Shown: positions 1 through 6,187 of the stretch, piece by piece
How the letters are laid out: every line of letters starts with the position of its first letter
Numbering within the stretch: the stretch's first letter is position 1
Source: Candidatus Dormiibacterota bacterium
GTDB taxonomy: Bacteria > Chloroflexota > Dormibacteria > UBA8260
Assembly: GCA_955652455.1 (NCBI GenBank)
Contig: CATPBU010000295.1
Span: 1-8,537 of the forward strand
Length of the DNA: 8,537 nucleotides
Direction of reading: 5' to 3'
Translations under genes and position numbers: made by a program
The notes under the pieces: generated by a model
What the model saw: the letters and a program-made list of their open reading frames with translations, nothing else
Databases searched by the model: none
Told to the model about the DNA's origin: nothing

Positions 1-187
1 CGTCAACACCTGGACGATCAACGACCCTGCCGCCGCTCAGTCGGTCGCTGCTGCCGGTGTCGACTCGATCACCACCGACCGCGTTGCCGCGGTCCGGCTG
101 GCTCTTGGCATTGGTCGGCCGCCGCGGCTTCCGGCCGCCGGTGGGAGCGCTCGGCTCACGGTGGCGGGGCGTAGCGGGCCGAGGTGA
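1..187 (+). CDS. Glycerophosphodiester phosphodiesterase, C-terminal fragment (5' end outside window)
   Basis: Reading frame open from base 2 to a TGA at 185-187, about 61 codons. The start of the fragment reads VNTWTINDP, then AAGVDSITTDR, which is the characteristic end of the GDPD TIM barrel (family pattern: V-N-x-W-T-[VI]-N-[DE]-P ... G-V-D-x-I-x-T-D-x-P). Members hydrolyse glycerophosphodiesters to glycerol-3-phosphate and an alcohol during phospholipid turnover. The catalytic N-terminal residues are not in the window, so activity cannot be judged. After the motif come about 28 residues rich in Gly, Ala, Arg and Pro that look like an unstructured tail; the usual Pro after T-D-R is Val here. 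The last 32 bases overlap the 3' end of the convergent histidine phosphatase gene. Whether it is cytoplasmic (UgpQ-like) or exported (GlpQ-like) cannot be told. Confidence 0.83.
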   Translation, partial: VNTWTINDPAAAQSVAAAGVDSITTDRVAAVRLALGIGRPPRLPAAGGSARLTVAGRSGPR

Positions 188-617
188 CTACCCCGGCGTG
201 AAGCTCGAGGGTCCAGGTCGAGCCCTTCTCGGCGCGCACCGACGGCAGGGTGAGGCCCGAGCTGATCAGCAGCCCAAGGAGATCGGCGAGGATGTCGCCG
301 TGCGTGCAGGCCACCACCGGACCGCGCGGCTCGGCACCCAGGCGCGCCAGCATCGGCGCCGCCCCGCCCCCTTCGTACAGTTCCTCAAGTGTGACGATCG
401 CCAGCCCGTGACTTCGCGCCAGTGGCAGCACCGTGCCGAGGCAGCGCAGCGACGGGCTCGAGTAGATCGCCGCGATAGAGCCGCCGAACTGGCTGGCCAG
501 CCGTTCCGCCTGCCCGCAACCGCGCTCTGACAGCGGACGCAGGTCATCGTCGACCGACCAGGCTTCACGGTCGCCTGCGTGGGCGTGGCGGACGACGTGG
601 ATCAGCTGTGCAGCCAT
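156..617 (-). CDS. Histidine phosphatase family protein (SixA-like; resembles MutT1 C-terminal half)
   Basis: 153-residue branch-2-like histidine phosphatase. Visible: the N-terminal VVRHAHAG motif with phospho-acceptor His11 and Arg10, the LSERGCGQAERLA helix at 30-42, SSPSLRCLGT (53-62) with the phosphate-binding Arg58, a Glu pair in LEELYEG (77-83), and VVACTHGDI (101-109) with the second catalytic His106. The family removes phosphate from phosphohistidine, nucleotides or small phosphoesters; the substrate here is unknown. The ending EKGSTWTLELHAG is strikingly like what I recall of the histidine-phosphatase half of mycobacterial MutT1, more so than E. coli SixA. Start: ATG at 617, preceded by AAAGGA six bases upstream; an upstream in-frame ATG at 761 would add 48 residues lying inside the CHAD gene and is rejected. 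It overlaps the CHAD gene end by 16 bases, so it is probably translationally coupled as the last gene of the ppk operon. Confidence 0.88.
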   Translation of the reverse strand: MAAQLIHVVRHAHAGDREAWSVDDDLRPLSERGCGQAERLASQFGGSIAAIYSSPSLRCLGTVLPLARSHGLAIVTLEELYEGGGAAPMLARLGAEPRGPVVACTHGDILADLLGLLISSGLTLPSVRAEKGSTWTLELHAGVVTSARYAPPP

Positions 618-2056
618 CGCCAGTCCTTTTTGCGCGACGCTGCCGCCCACGCTTTGCGCCAGCGCTGCGACACACCGCGCATCTTGCTCACCTCGAGCGC
701 GGCCAGCTGTCCCGCGGCGAAGGCGAGGCTGGCCGTGGCATCGGCCTGGTGCCGGAGCCACTCGCGGGTGACCACCGCGTCATGGTGCTCGCCGAGCACG
801 GTCTGCAGCGCGGCCACCGCCGCCGCCGACGCGGCCGCGGCGGCGCCGGCGACGGGCACGCTGGCGTCGGCTGCGTAGCGCACTCGCTTGGCGAGGATCC
901 GCACGCGATGGAGTTGCTCATCGGTGGGAGCGTCGCCCATGGATGAAACGTAGGCGCGCAGCCGGCGCCACCGCTTCGCCGCCAGGCTCGTCACTGAGGG
1001 AACCTCGCCGTCGCCCTCCGACCACTTCGGGTGAGTCACAGCCGTCAGGGCACTCTCGACCAAGCCGATGTACTCGTCGCCGGCCAACTCCTCGAGCAGC
1101 ACGGCCCGGGCCATCGACAGTTGCGAAGCGGACGTGTCGAGGAGCGGCAGCGCAACCGCGCGGTCGTCATCAGTGAGCATCGAGGCGAGCTCGACGAGCC
1201 GGGCACTGAGCACCTCCGCGTCGCGAACTATCCCGAGCCGCCCTGCCAACCCTCCTAGCCGGTCGCGCAACTCGGTCGCCCATTCGCGGTCGAGGAGTGG
1301 CGCAAACGTCTGTAGGTCGCTGCGCAGCCTGCGCAACGCAACCCGCAGCTTGCGGAGCGCATCGGGAGAACCGGGGCCTGACAGCTCGCAATCGAAATAC
1401 AGCCACTGCGTCATCGACAGTGTCGTGCTCCGCGAGAACAGGTCGTGCGGGCCAGTTGAGTCGGCGCCGGGCAACCGCAGCCGTCGGGCGCGGACCAGCG
1501 CCGGCCGGAGAACCGCCAGCGTCGCCGCGTCACGCAGCGCAACCCCGGCGAAGAGCTCGCGAACCGCCGTGCCGCTGTCGCCGCCGTGATCGTCGAGCAC
1601 CGTGAGCCGGCGCAGCCGCGGCTCCCACGCGCCGGCGCCGCCGTCGTCGATGCGCTCCTCAGTGACGGTCAGCGGCTCCGCCAGGTTGGCACCGGACACG
1701 CGATGAGCCCGGCGCTGGACGCACACCCGGGCGCGCGGCGCCAGCGGCCGTCCACGCCGGTACGCCCGAGCCCAGTCAGCCACCACCTGCGGGGCCGACT
1801 CCGCCGGGGCGGCCCATTCTCGAACCACCAGCTTGGGGTTGCCGAGGTTGTCGCGCCGCCAGCACCAGCCCTCTCGCTGGCTGAGGCTGAGCTCTGCCCC
1901 CGCAGCCGCGAGTCTCCGGTCGCCGGTGTCGAACAGGTCCATGACGCGCTGCGTCACCGGACCTGTCTGCACGGTGTACCCGGCGGCGGTCAGGCGCCGG
2001 CGCACCGAAATGTCGAGCGGAATGCGAATCCGCTGGCCCGGTCCCGGCTCAGGCAA
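602..2056 (-). CDS. CYTH/CHAD domain protein (polyphosphate-associated)
   Basis: About 484 residues if started at TTG 2056. Residues ~10-190 are a diverged CYTH (triphosphate tunnel) domain: a MDLFDTGDRRLAAAGAEL segment matches the usual 'YYDTxDxxLxxxGxxLRxR' strand-helix, and VVREW follows, but the N-terminal E-x-E-x-K metal/triphosphate motif is not seen. Residues ~205-480 are a CHAD helical domain: ALRKLRVALRRLR (233-245), GIVRDAEVL (275-283), LHRVRILAKRVRY (382-394) and LGEHHDAVV (421-429). CHAD domains are Arg/Lys/His-rich and bind polyphosphate; in Ralstonia such proteins sit on polyphosphate granules. The first canonical CHAD His (VHxxR) is Arg here; the second (LHxxR) is kept. The gene follows ppk, with the TTG overlapping the ppk stop (TTGCCTGA), and overlaps the phosphatase gene by 16 bases. 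Start uncertain: TTG at 2089 is the alternative; no ATG lies in a sensible place. Confidence 0.85.
   Translation of the reverse strand: MPEPGPGQRIRIPLDISVRRRLTAAGYTVQTGPVTQRVMDLFDTGDRRLAAAGAELSLSQREGWCWRRDNLGNPKLVVREWAAPAESAPQVVADWARAYRRGRPLAPRARVCVQRRAHRVSGANLAEPLTVTEERIDDGGAGAWEPRLRRLTVLDDHGGDSGTAVRELFAGVALRDAATLAVLRPALVRARRLRLPGADSTGPHDLFSRSTTLSMTQWLYFDCELSGPGSPDALRKLRVALRRLRSDLQTFAPLLDREWATELRDRLGGLAGRLGIVRDAEVLSARLVELASMLTDDDRAVALPLLDTSASQLSMARAVLLEELAGDEYIGLVESALTAVTHPKWSEGDGEVPSVTSLAAKRWRRLRAYVSSMGDAPTDEQLHRVRILAKRVRYAADASVPVAGAAAAASAAAVAALQTVLGEHHDAVVTREWLRHQADATASLAFAAGQLAALEVSKMRGVSQRWRKAWAAASRKKDWRWLHS
624..629 (-). promoter_or_regulatory. Ribosome binding site of the histidine phosphatase gene
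   Basis: AAAGGA on the minus strand, six bases before the ATG at 617 and inside the last codons of the CHAD gene. It fixes the start of the phosphatase at 617 rather than at the far upstream in-frame ATG. Confidence 0.65.
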
Positions 2057-4148
2057 CTCCCCGGTTGCGCCGGGTCGCGCCCTCCGCAAGTGCCTCCTGC
2101 GCGTTGACCCCCGAGCCTCGAGGAACACGTTCCCATACGTGGCCGTCGAAGCGCCACGCCAGCGCATCGTCGGCGAGGGAGAGGTCGATGATCTCGTCGA
2201 GGCGGGCACGCAAGGCGGGGTCGGCGACGGGGACCGCCACCTCGACGCGCCGGTCGAGGTTGCGCGGCATCAGGTCGGCGGAGCTGATGAGGTAGGCCGC
2301 GGCGGGCCCGGCGCCGAACCGGTAGATCCGCGAGTGCTCGAGGTACCGCCCCACGAGCGAGCGGATCCGCAGCCGGTCGGGTGCGGCGGAGGTCGCGGGA
2401 TTGAGCGTGCACATGCCGCGCACGATCAAATCGATCTCCGCACCGGTCTCGGCAGCTTCGTAGAGCGCATCGATGATCCCCGGATCGATCAGACCGTTCA
2501 GCTTCAGCGCGATCCTGCCGCCCGGGCGCGACTCGCGATGGATCAAGCTAGTGACCACTCCGCGGAGCCGCTGCGGCGCCACGACGATGCGCCGGTACTG
2601 TACGTCGCGGCTGTACCCCGAAAGTGCGTTGAACAGCTCGCTGAGGTCGGTGCAGATCTCGTCATCGGAGGTCAACAACGCGACGTCCTCGTAGATACGC
2701 GCGGTGTCGGGGTTGTAGTTGCCGGTCGAGACGTGGCAGTACCGCGTGATCTGCCCACCCTCGCGACGCACCACCAGCGACACCTTGGCGTGAGTCTTGA
2801 CGCCGACGATGCCGTAGATCACGTGCACACCAGCCTGCTCGAGCGCCTCGGCCCAGCTGATGTTCGCCTGCTCGTCGAAGCGAGCCGTCAGCTCGACCAG
2901 CGCGACCACCTGCTTGCCCGCCTCCGCGGCTCGTATCAGCGCATGGATGATGGGACTGTCGGTGCCCGACGTTCGGTACAGGGTCTGCTTGATGGCGAGC
3001 ACGGTTGGATCCGACGCGGCCTGCTCGACGAATGCCACCGCTGACGCCTCGAAGTCCTCGTACGGGTGGTGCACGAGCACGTCGTTGGCCCGCACCGCCG
3101 CGAACACGTCGTAGCCGCCTTCCTGGGGCAGGAGAGCCGCAGGAACGCTGGGAATCCACTGCGGATACTTCAGTTTTGGCCGGTCCTGCCCGGTCAGCTG
3201 GAAGAGTGCAGAGAGATCGAGAGGCGCGTGCACGACCTGCAGGTCGCGCTCATCCATCTCCAGCTCGCGAACCAGTAGGTCGCGCACCTCGTCCGACATT
3301 CGCTCATCGATCTCGAGACGGACAACGAGTGGTGAGAGGCGGCGGCGTTTGAGGACGTCGCGCACGGCCTCGAGCAGATCGTCTTCGTCGGTATCCAACT
3401 GGAAGTCAGCGCCGCGAGTGAGCCGGAATGGATGCTGGGTGATGATGTCCATGCCAGGAAAGAGGGCGTCCAGGTGCGCGCTGATCACCTGCTCAAGGGG
3501 GACGAACCTGTCGCCACTCGGCAGGGTGGCGAATCGCGGAAGCGCCGGCGGCACCTTCACCCTGGCAACCCTCTGCTCGCGCGTGAGCGGATCGGCGACG
3601 ACCACGGCAAGGTTGAGGGACATCGACGAGATGTACGGGAAGGGATGTGCCGGATCGACGGCGAGTGGGGTCAGCACCGGGAAGATCTGGAGAGCGAAAT
3701 AGGAGTCGAGGTGGGCGCGCTCGGCGTGGTCGAGCTCATGGTAGTCGGACACATGGATCCCGGCCGCGTCCAGTGCCGGGGCGACGGAGTCTGTATAGAC
3801 CGCGTCCTGGTCGCGCGCGAACGCTGAGGTGCGCTCGCGGAAGAGCTGGCGCTGTTCGACGGGGGTCAGGCCGTCAGGTGAGCGGTCGCTGAGCCCGGTC
3901 TCCACGTTCTGGGCCAGCACCGCACCACGCACCTGGAAGAAATCGTCGAGGTTGTGCGCCGAGATGGCCAGAAATTTGGCGCGCTCGAGCACCGGAACGC
4001 CGTCGTCGCTCGCCAAGGCGAGAACACGTCGATTGAAATCCAGCCAGGACACGTCGCGGTTGAGATACCTGGGCTCCACATCCTCAGGCTGGCCCACGGG
4101 TTCCCGCTCCCGCCGTGAGGGTTCGCGGAGGTGCTCTCGGATGGCCAT
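2049..4148 (-). CDS. ppk: Polyphosphate kinase 1
   Basis: 699 residues, normal for PPK1. It reversibly transfers the ATP gamma-phosphate to growing polyphosphate through a phosphohistidine intermediate. Domain order is complete: N domain with RYLNRDVSWLDFNRRVL (27-43) and SAHNLDDFFQVR (63-74); head domain (~120-320); C1 domain with AIKQTLYRTS (385-394), VELTARFDEQANI (418-430), the catalytic VKTHAKVSLV (450-459; His453 corresponds to E. coli His435) and HVSTGNYNPDTAR (472-484); C2 domain with RYLEHSRIYRF (601-611; His605 corresponds to His592). Magnesium/phosphate Arg392 and Arg423 and the active-site Arg577 and Arg634 are in place. One region deviates: CTLNPATSAAPDRL (580-593) where the family usually has C-x-L-R-P ... 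S-E-N-I. Start at ATG 4148: there is no good ribosome binding site, so it may be leaderless. First gene of the ppk-CHAD-phosphatase operon, divergent from ppx. Confidence 0.97.
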   Translation of the reverse strand: MAIREHLREPSRREREPVGQPEDVEPRYLNRDVSWLDFNRRVLALASDDGVPVLERAKFLAISAHNLDDFFQVRGAVLAQNVETGLSDRSPDGLTPVEQRQLFRERTSAFARDQDAVYTDSVAPALDAAGIHVSDYHELDHAERAHLDSYFALQIFPVLTPLAVDPAHPFPYISSMSLNLAVVVADPLTREQRVARVKVPPALPRFATLPSGDRFVPLEQVISAHLDALFPGMDIITQHPFRLTRGADFQLDTDEDDLLEAVRDVLKRRRLSPLVVRLEIDERMSDEVRDLLVRELEMDERDLQVVHAPLDLSALFQLTGQDRPKLKYPQWIPSVPAALLPQEGGYDVFAAVRANDVLVHHPYEDFEASAVAFVEQAASDPTVLAIKQTLYRTSGTDSPIIHALIRAAEAGKQVVALVELTARFDEQANISWAEALEQAGVHVIYGIVGVKTHAKVSLVVRREGGQITRYCHVSTGNYNPDTARIYEDVALLTSDDEICTDLSELFNALSGYSRDVQYRRIVVAPQRLRGVVTSLIHRESRPGGRIALKLNGLIDPGIIDALYEAAETGAEIDLIVRGMCTLNPATSAAPDRLRIRSLVGRYLEHSRIYRFGAGPAAAYLISSADLMPRNLDRRVEVAVPVADPALRARLDEIIDLSLADDALAWRFDGHVWERVPRGSGVNAQEALAEGATRRNRGVA

Positions 4149-4156
4149 GGCGGCCT

Positions 4157-4184
4157 ATTGTGCGCGCCGCCGGGCCGAGGTCAT
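4157..4184 (-). promoter_or_regulatory. Candidate ppk promoter, near-leaderless
   Basis: On the minus strand ATGACC (4184-4179; 4 of 6 matches to TTGACA), a 16-base spacer, then CACAAT (4162-4157; 4 of 6 to TATAAT). Transcription would start around 4150, two or so bases before the ppk ATG, agreeing with the lack of a Shine-Dalgarno sequence. Matches are modest and this is inferred from pattern only. Confidence 0.35.
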
Positions 4185-4199
4185 CGCCGGCGTGCTGCC

Positions 4200-4205
4200 T
4201 ATACT
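4200..4205 (+). promoter_or_regulatory. Candidate -10 element of the ppx gene (leaderless start)
   Basis: TATACT (5 of 6 matches to TATAAT) in the 66-bp ppk-ppx gap. The GTG start lies at 4215, nine bases after the hexamer, so transcription would begin on or a few bases before the start codon. No Shine-Dalgarno sequence precedes this GTG. No recognisable -35 hexamer is present at 16-18 bases upstream, as is common in actinobacterial promoters. Confidence 0.5.
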
Positions 4206-4214
4206 CGGCTCGAT

Positions 4215-5750
4215 GTGAGTCCAGCACCTCGCGCTGTCGCCGATATCGGCTCGAACTCGGCGCGGTTGTTGGTGGTAAGACCCACCGACCAGGGCCACCT
4301 CGACGTCCTCTCTGACGCCCGTGTCGCGCTGCGACTGATGCGAGACGTCGACACGTCCGGGCGGCTCAGCCGGGCGGCCCTGCAGCGGACCGTGCAGACG
4401 CTGCAGGCGTTCGCCAGCATCGCCCGCCGCCACGGTGCGCGCAACGTCAGCGTGGTGGCCACATCCGCCGTCAGGGACGCCGCCAACCGTGACAGCTTCG
4501 TGGCCGAGGCACAGCGTCGCACCGGCGCGACCATCACCGTCCTGAGTGGCGAGGACGAGGCCAGGCTCGCACTGGTCGGCGCGGTGGCCGCACTTCCCGT
4601 CGAGAGCGGGGCGGTCGTCGATCTCGGCGGCGGCAGCATGGAGGTGGCGGCCTTCAGCCGCCGCCGGTTTCGCGCCGGCCTGACGCTCCCCCTCGGGGCG
4701 CTGCGCCTCGGCGACGCCTTCCTCAAGCACGACCCGCCGCGCCCTGACGAGATCAGCGCGCTGCGCGACCATGTCCGCACAGCGTTGCTCGCAGTCGACG
4801 TCACCGACGTTGCCACCGCGGAAAGCCTGGTCGGGACCGGGGGAACTGTGCGGGCGCTTGCCAAGGCCGCTCGCGGGCGAAGTCCTGTGGCGGTCAATCG
4901 CCTCCACGGATATGAGCTGCGTCGTCGCGACGTGGATTCGCTCGCGGAGCGGCTTGCCAGGTTGCCAACCGGCCGCCGCTCATCCGTGCCGGGCATCAGC
5001 GGGACGCGCGCCGAGTCGGTGCTCGGTGGGGCGCTCGTCGTCCAGGAGCTGATGGAGCTCGCCGGAGCCGAGATGTTCCTGGTGTCCGGGTATGGCGTTC
5101 GCCAGGGCGTGATCCTCGACCAGATCGGGCTCGGAGTGCCGCGTCCGCGCCAGGTGCGTGAGGCCAGCGTTACCGCGGTCCTGGGCCGCCTGCGCGGTGG
5201 CAGCCGGGGCTCACCGCGCCGTCGTCAACTCCTCGCAGCACTCGCCCCCGTGCTGGCGCCGAGGCTCGATGCCAGGCTGCTCGACATGGCCGGCCACGCC
5301 GCCAGGCTCGTCGACGCCGGCGCCCACCTCGACCACTACGGGCGCTGGTCGGAGACCGCCAACCTGGTGACCACTGCCGACCTCGACGGCTTCACGCACG
5401 CCGAGCTTTCGACCATTGCCGCAGTGCTGCTCAGTGCGGGCGAAGCTGCGATCCCGATCGCGCTGCGGCGCGAGAGCCAGGTGGCGCGGGGAGCCATTGA
5501 GTGTGCCGGCGTGCTGCTGGCGCTCGCCGACGACATCGATCGACGCCTGCCGCCCCGCCATGGCGCGGCGATCGGTGGACTGGGGCGTGACGGTCGGCTC
5601 GACATCGGTGGCATGCCGCCGATGCTCCTGCCAGCGGCGCTCGCCGAACGCTGCCGTGCCATTCTTCACCGCGACGTGCGCGAGCTGAGCGATGTCAGTC
5701 ACCCGCGCGCTCGCGCCCAACGACCCGAAGTGGCTGTCGAGTTCAAGTAG
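4215..5750 (+). CDS. ppx: Ppx/GppA family exopolyphosphatase
   Basis: 511 residues from GTG 4215. Exopolyphosphatases trim terminal phosphates from polyphosphate; GppA relatives also convert pppGpp to ppGpp, and sequence alone does not separate the two. ASKHA-fold motifs: AVADIGSNSARLLV at 7-20 (phosphate-1), TSAVRDAANRDSF at 83-95, SGEDEARL (111-118) with the acidic catalytic cluster, VVDLGGGSMEV at 134-144 (phosphate-2), and VGTGGTVRALA at 206-216. The length matches long Ppx proteins with a C-terminal helical HD-type domain; ARLVDAGAHLDHYGR (363-377) aligns with E. coli 'LHEVGLNINHSG', but the HD-type histidine is Val366 and another is Glu380. An upstream in-frame ATG at 4131 would run into ppk and puts 28 unconserved residues before the fold, so GTG 4215 is chosen. 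Head to head with ppk; the basic coiled-coil gene follows 56 bp downstream. Confidence 0.92.
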   Translation: MSPAPRAVADIGSNSARLLVVRPTDQGHLDVLSDARVALRLMRDVDTSGRLSRAALQRTVQTLQAFASIARRHGARNVSVVATSAVRDAANRDSFVAEAQRRTGATITVLSGEDEARLALVGAVAALPVESGAVVDLGGGSMEVAAFSRRRFRAGLTLPLGALRLGDAFLKHDPPRPDEISALRDHVRTALLAVDVTDVATAESLVGTGGTVRALAKAARGRSPVAVNRLHGYELRRRDVDSLAERLARLPTGRRSSVPGISGTRAESVLGGALVVQELMELAGAEMFLVSGYGVRQGVILDQIGLGVPRPRQVREASVTAVLGRLRGGSRGSPRRRQLLAALAPVLAPRLDARLLDMAGHAARLVDAGAHLDHYGRWSETANLVTTADLDGFTHAELSTIAAVLLSAGEAAIPIALRRESQVARGAIECAGVLLALADDIDRRLPPRHGAAIGGLGRDGRLDIGGMPPMLLPAALAERCRAILHRDVRELSDVSHPRARAQRPEVAVEFK

Positions 5751-5790
5751 CATTGCGCTCGCGCGTCCAGCGTTCCTGGACCGATTGACG

Positions 5791-5796
5791 AGGAGG
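5791..5796 (+). promoter_or_regulatory. Ribosome binding site of the basic coiled-coil gene
   Basis: AGGAGG ten bases before the ATG at 5807. It is a strong match to the 16S anti-Shine-Dalgarno sequence with slightly long spacing, and supports this unusual low-complexity frame as a translated gene. Confidence 0.75.
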
Positions 5797-5806
5797 ATTC
5801 CACCAG

Positions 5807-6187
5807 ATGCCCACCAGCGACTCTGCGAAAGCACAGAAGCGATTGCGCAAGGTCGAGCAGGCCCACACCAGGCTCGCCGAGCTTGCCAAGCGGATCAACG
5901 AACAGGCGGCTGCCATCGCGGATCTGATGGCCCAGGCCAACCGCATGGTTGGCGATAGCACCTCCTCGACGCGGGCCACGCGCAAACCAGCGCCCGCCGC
6001 GCGCAAGGTGGCGCCCGCTGCACGCAAAGCCGCGCCGTCCGCACGCAAGGTGGCGCCCGCCGCACGCAAAGCCGCGCCGGCCGCACCCAAAGCCGCGACG
6101 GCCGCACGCAAGCGTGCCCCTGCCGCACGCAAGGCTGCACGGGCGCCGCGCAAGGCTGCGCCTACTGCCGGAGGGTCGCGGCCTTAA
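5807..6187 (+). CDS. Small coiled-coil protein with histone H1-like basic repeat tail
   Basis: 126 residues, not recognised as a named family. Residues 8-48 form a predicted amphipathic coiled coil: small or apolar residues at 13, 16, 23, 27, 30, 34, 37, 41 and 44 fit a 3-4 heptad pattern, with His20 the one exception. After a Ser/Thr linker (51-59), residues 61-116 are eight tandem seven-residue units of the form xAPAARK, and Asp50 is the last acidic residue in the chain. Such Ala/Lys/Arg/Pro tails bind nucleic acid or other polyanions non-specifically in HupB, bacterial H1-like proteins and PhaF, whose layout (coiled-coil phasin plus basic tail) is the closest analogy I know. No HU fold, signal peptide or membrane segment is visible. 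AGGAGG precedes the ATG. Lying 56 bp behind ppx, it may be cotranscribed. It could be a nucleoid protein or a polyphosphate-binding tether; the function is unproven. It ends on a TTAA shared with the convergent ROK gene. Confidence 0.82.
   Translation: MPTSDSAKAQKRLRKVEQAHTRLAELAKRINEQAAAIADLMAQANRMVGDSTSSTRATRKPAPAARKVAPAARKAAPSARKVAPAARKAAPAAPKAATAARKRAPAARKAARAPRKAAPTAGGSRP
5987..6154 (+). repeat. Eight tandem 21-bp repeats encoding xAPAARK units
   Basis: Eight in-frame 21-bp units, each ending in a codon pair for Arg-Lys (Pro-Lys in unit five). Units two to four differ by only a few bases (for example GTGGCGCCCGC, then TGCACGCAAA or CGCACGCAAG), so the array probably grew by slippage or unequal recombination; units six to eight are more diverged. 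Copy number is expected to vary between related strains. The opposite strand reads as an open Leu-Arg-Ala-Ala-Gly-Ala frame, which is a by-product of the repeat. Confidence 0.9.

Noticed and set aside
156..761. Longer phosphatase start at 761
   Set aside because: The extra 48 residues are low-complexity and overlap the CHAD gene; ATG 617 has a ribosome site and directly precedes the conserved RHAHAG strand.
1833..3044. 403-codon open frame on the plus strand, antisense to ppk and the CHAD gene
   Set aside because: No family motifs; it spans two well-supported genes and is typical of long antisense frames in GC-rich coding DNA.
4155..4907. 250-codon minus-strand frame opposite ppx
   Set aside because: It lies opposite conserved Ppx motifs and its translation has no recognisable pattern.
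5748..5753. TAGCAT as a -10 element for the basic-tail gene
   Set aside because: It overlaps the ppx stop, has no -35 partner, and would leave a long leader; cotranscription with ppx explains the gene equally well.
5743..6153. Minus-strand frame giving a Leu-Arg-Ala-Ala-Gly repeat protein
   Set aside because: It is the reverse reading of the 21-bp repeat; the plus strand has AGGAGG and a coherent coiled-coil N-terminus.
5807..6187. HupB (HU with basic tail)
   Set aside because: The tail is similar in composition, but the N-terminal 50 residues are a coiled coil with no HU beta-arm or DNA-binding signature.
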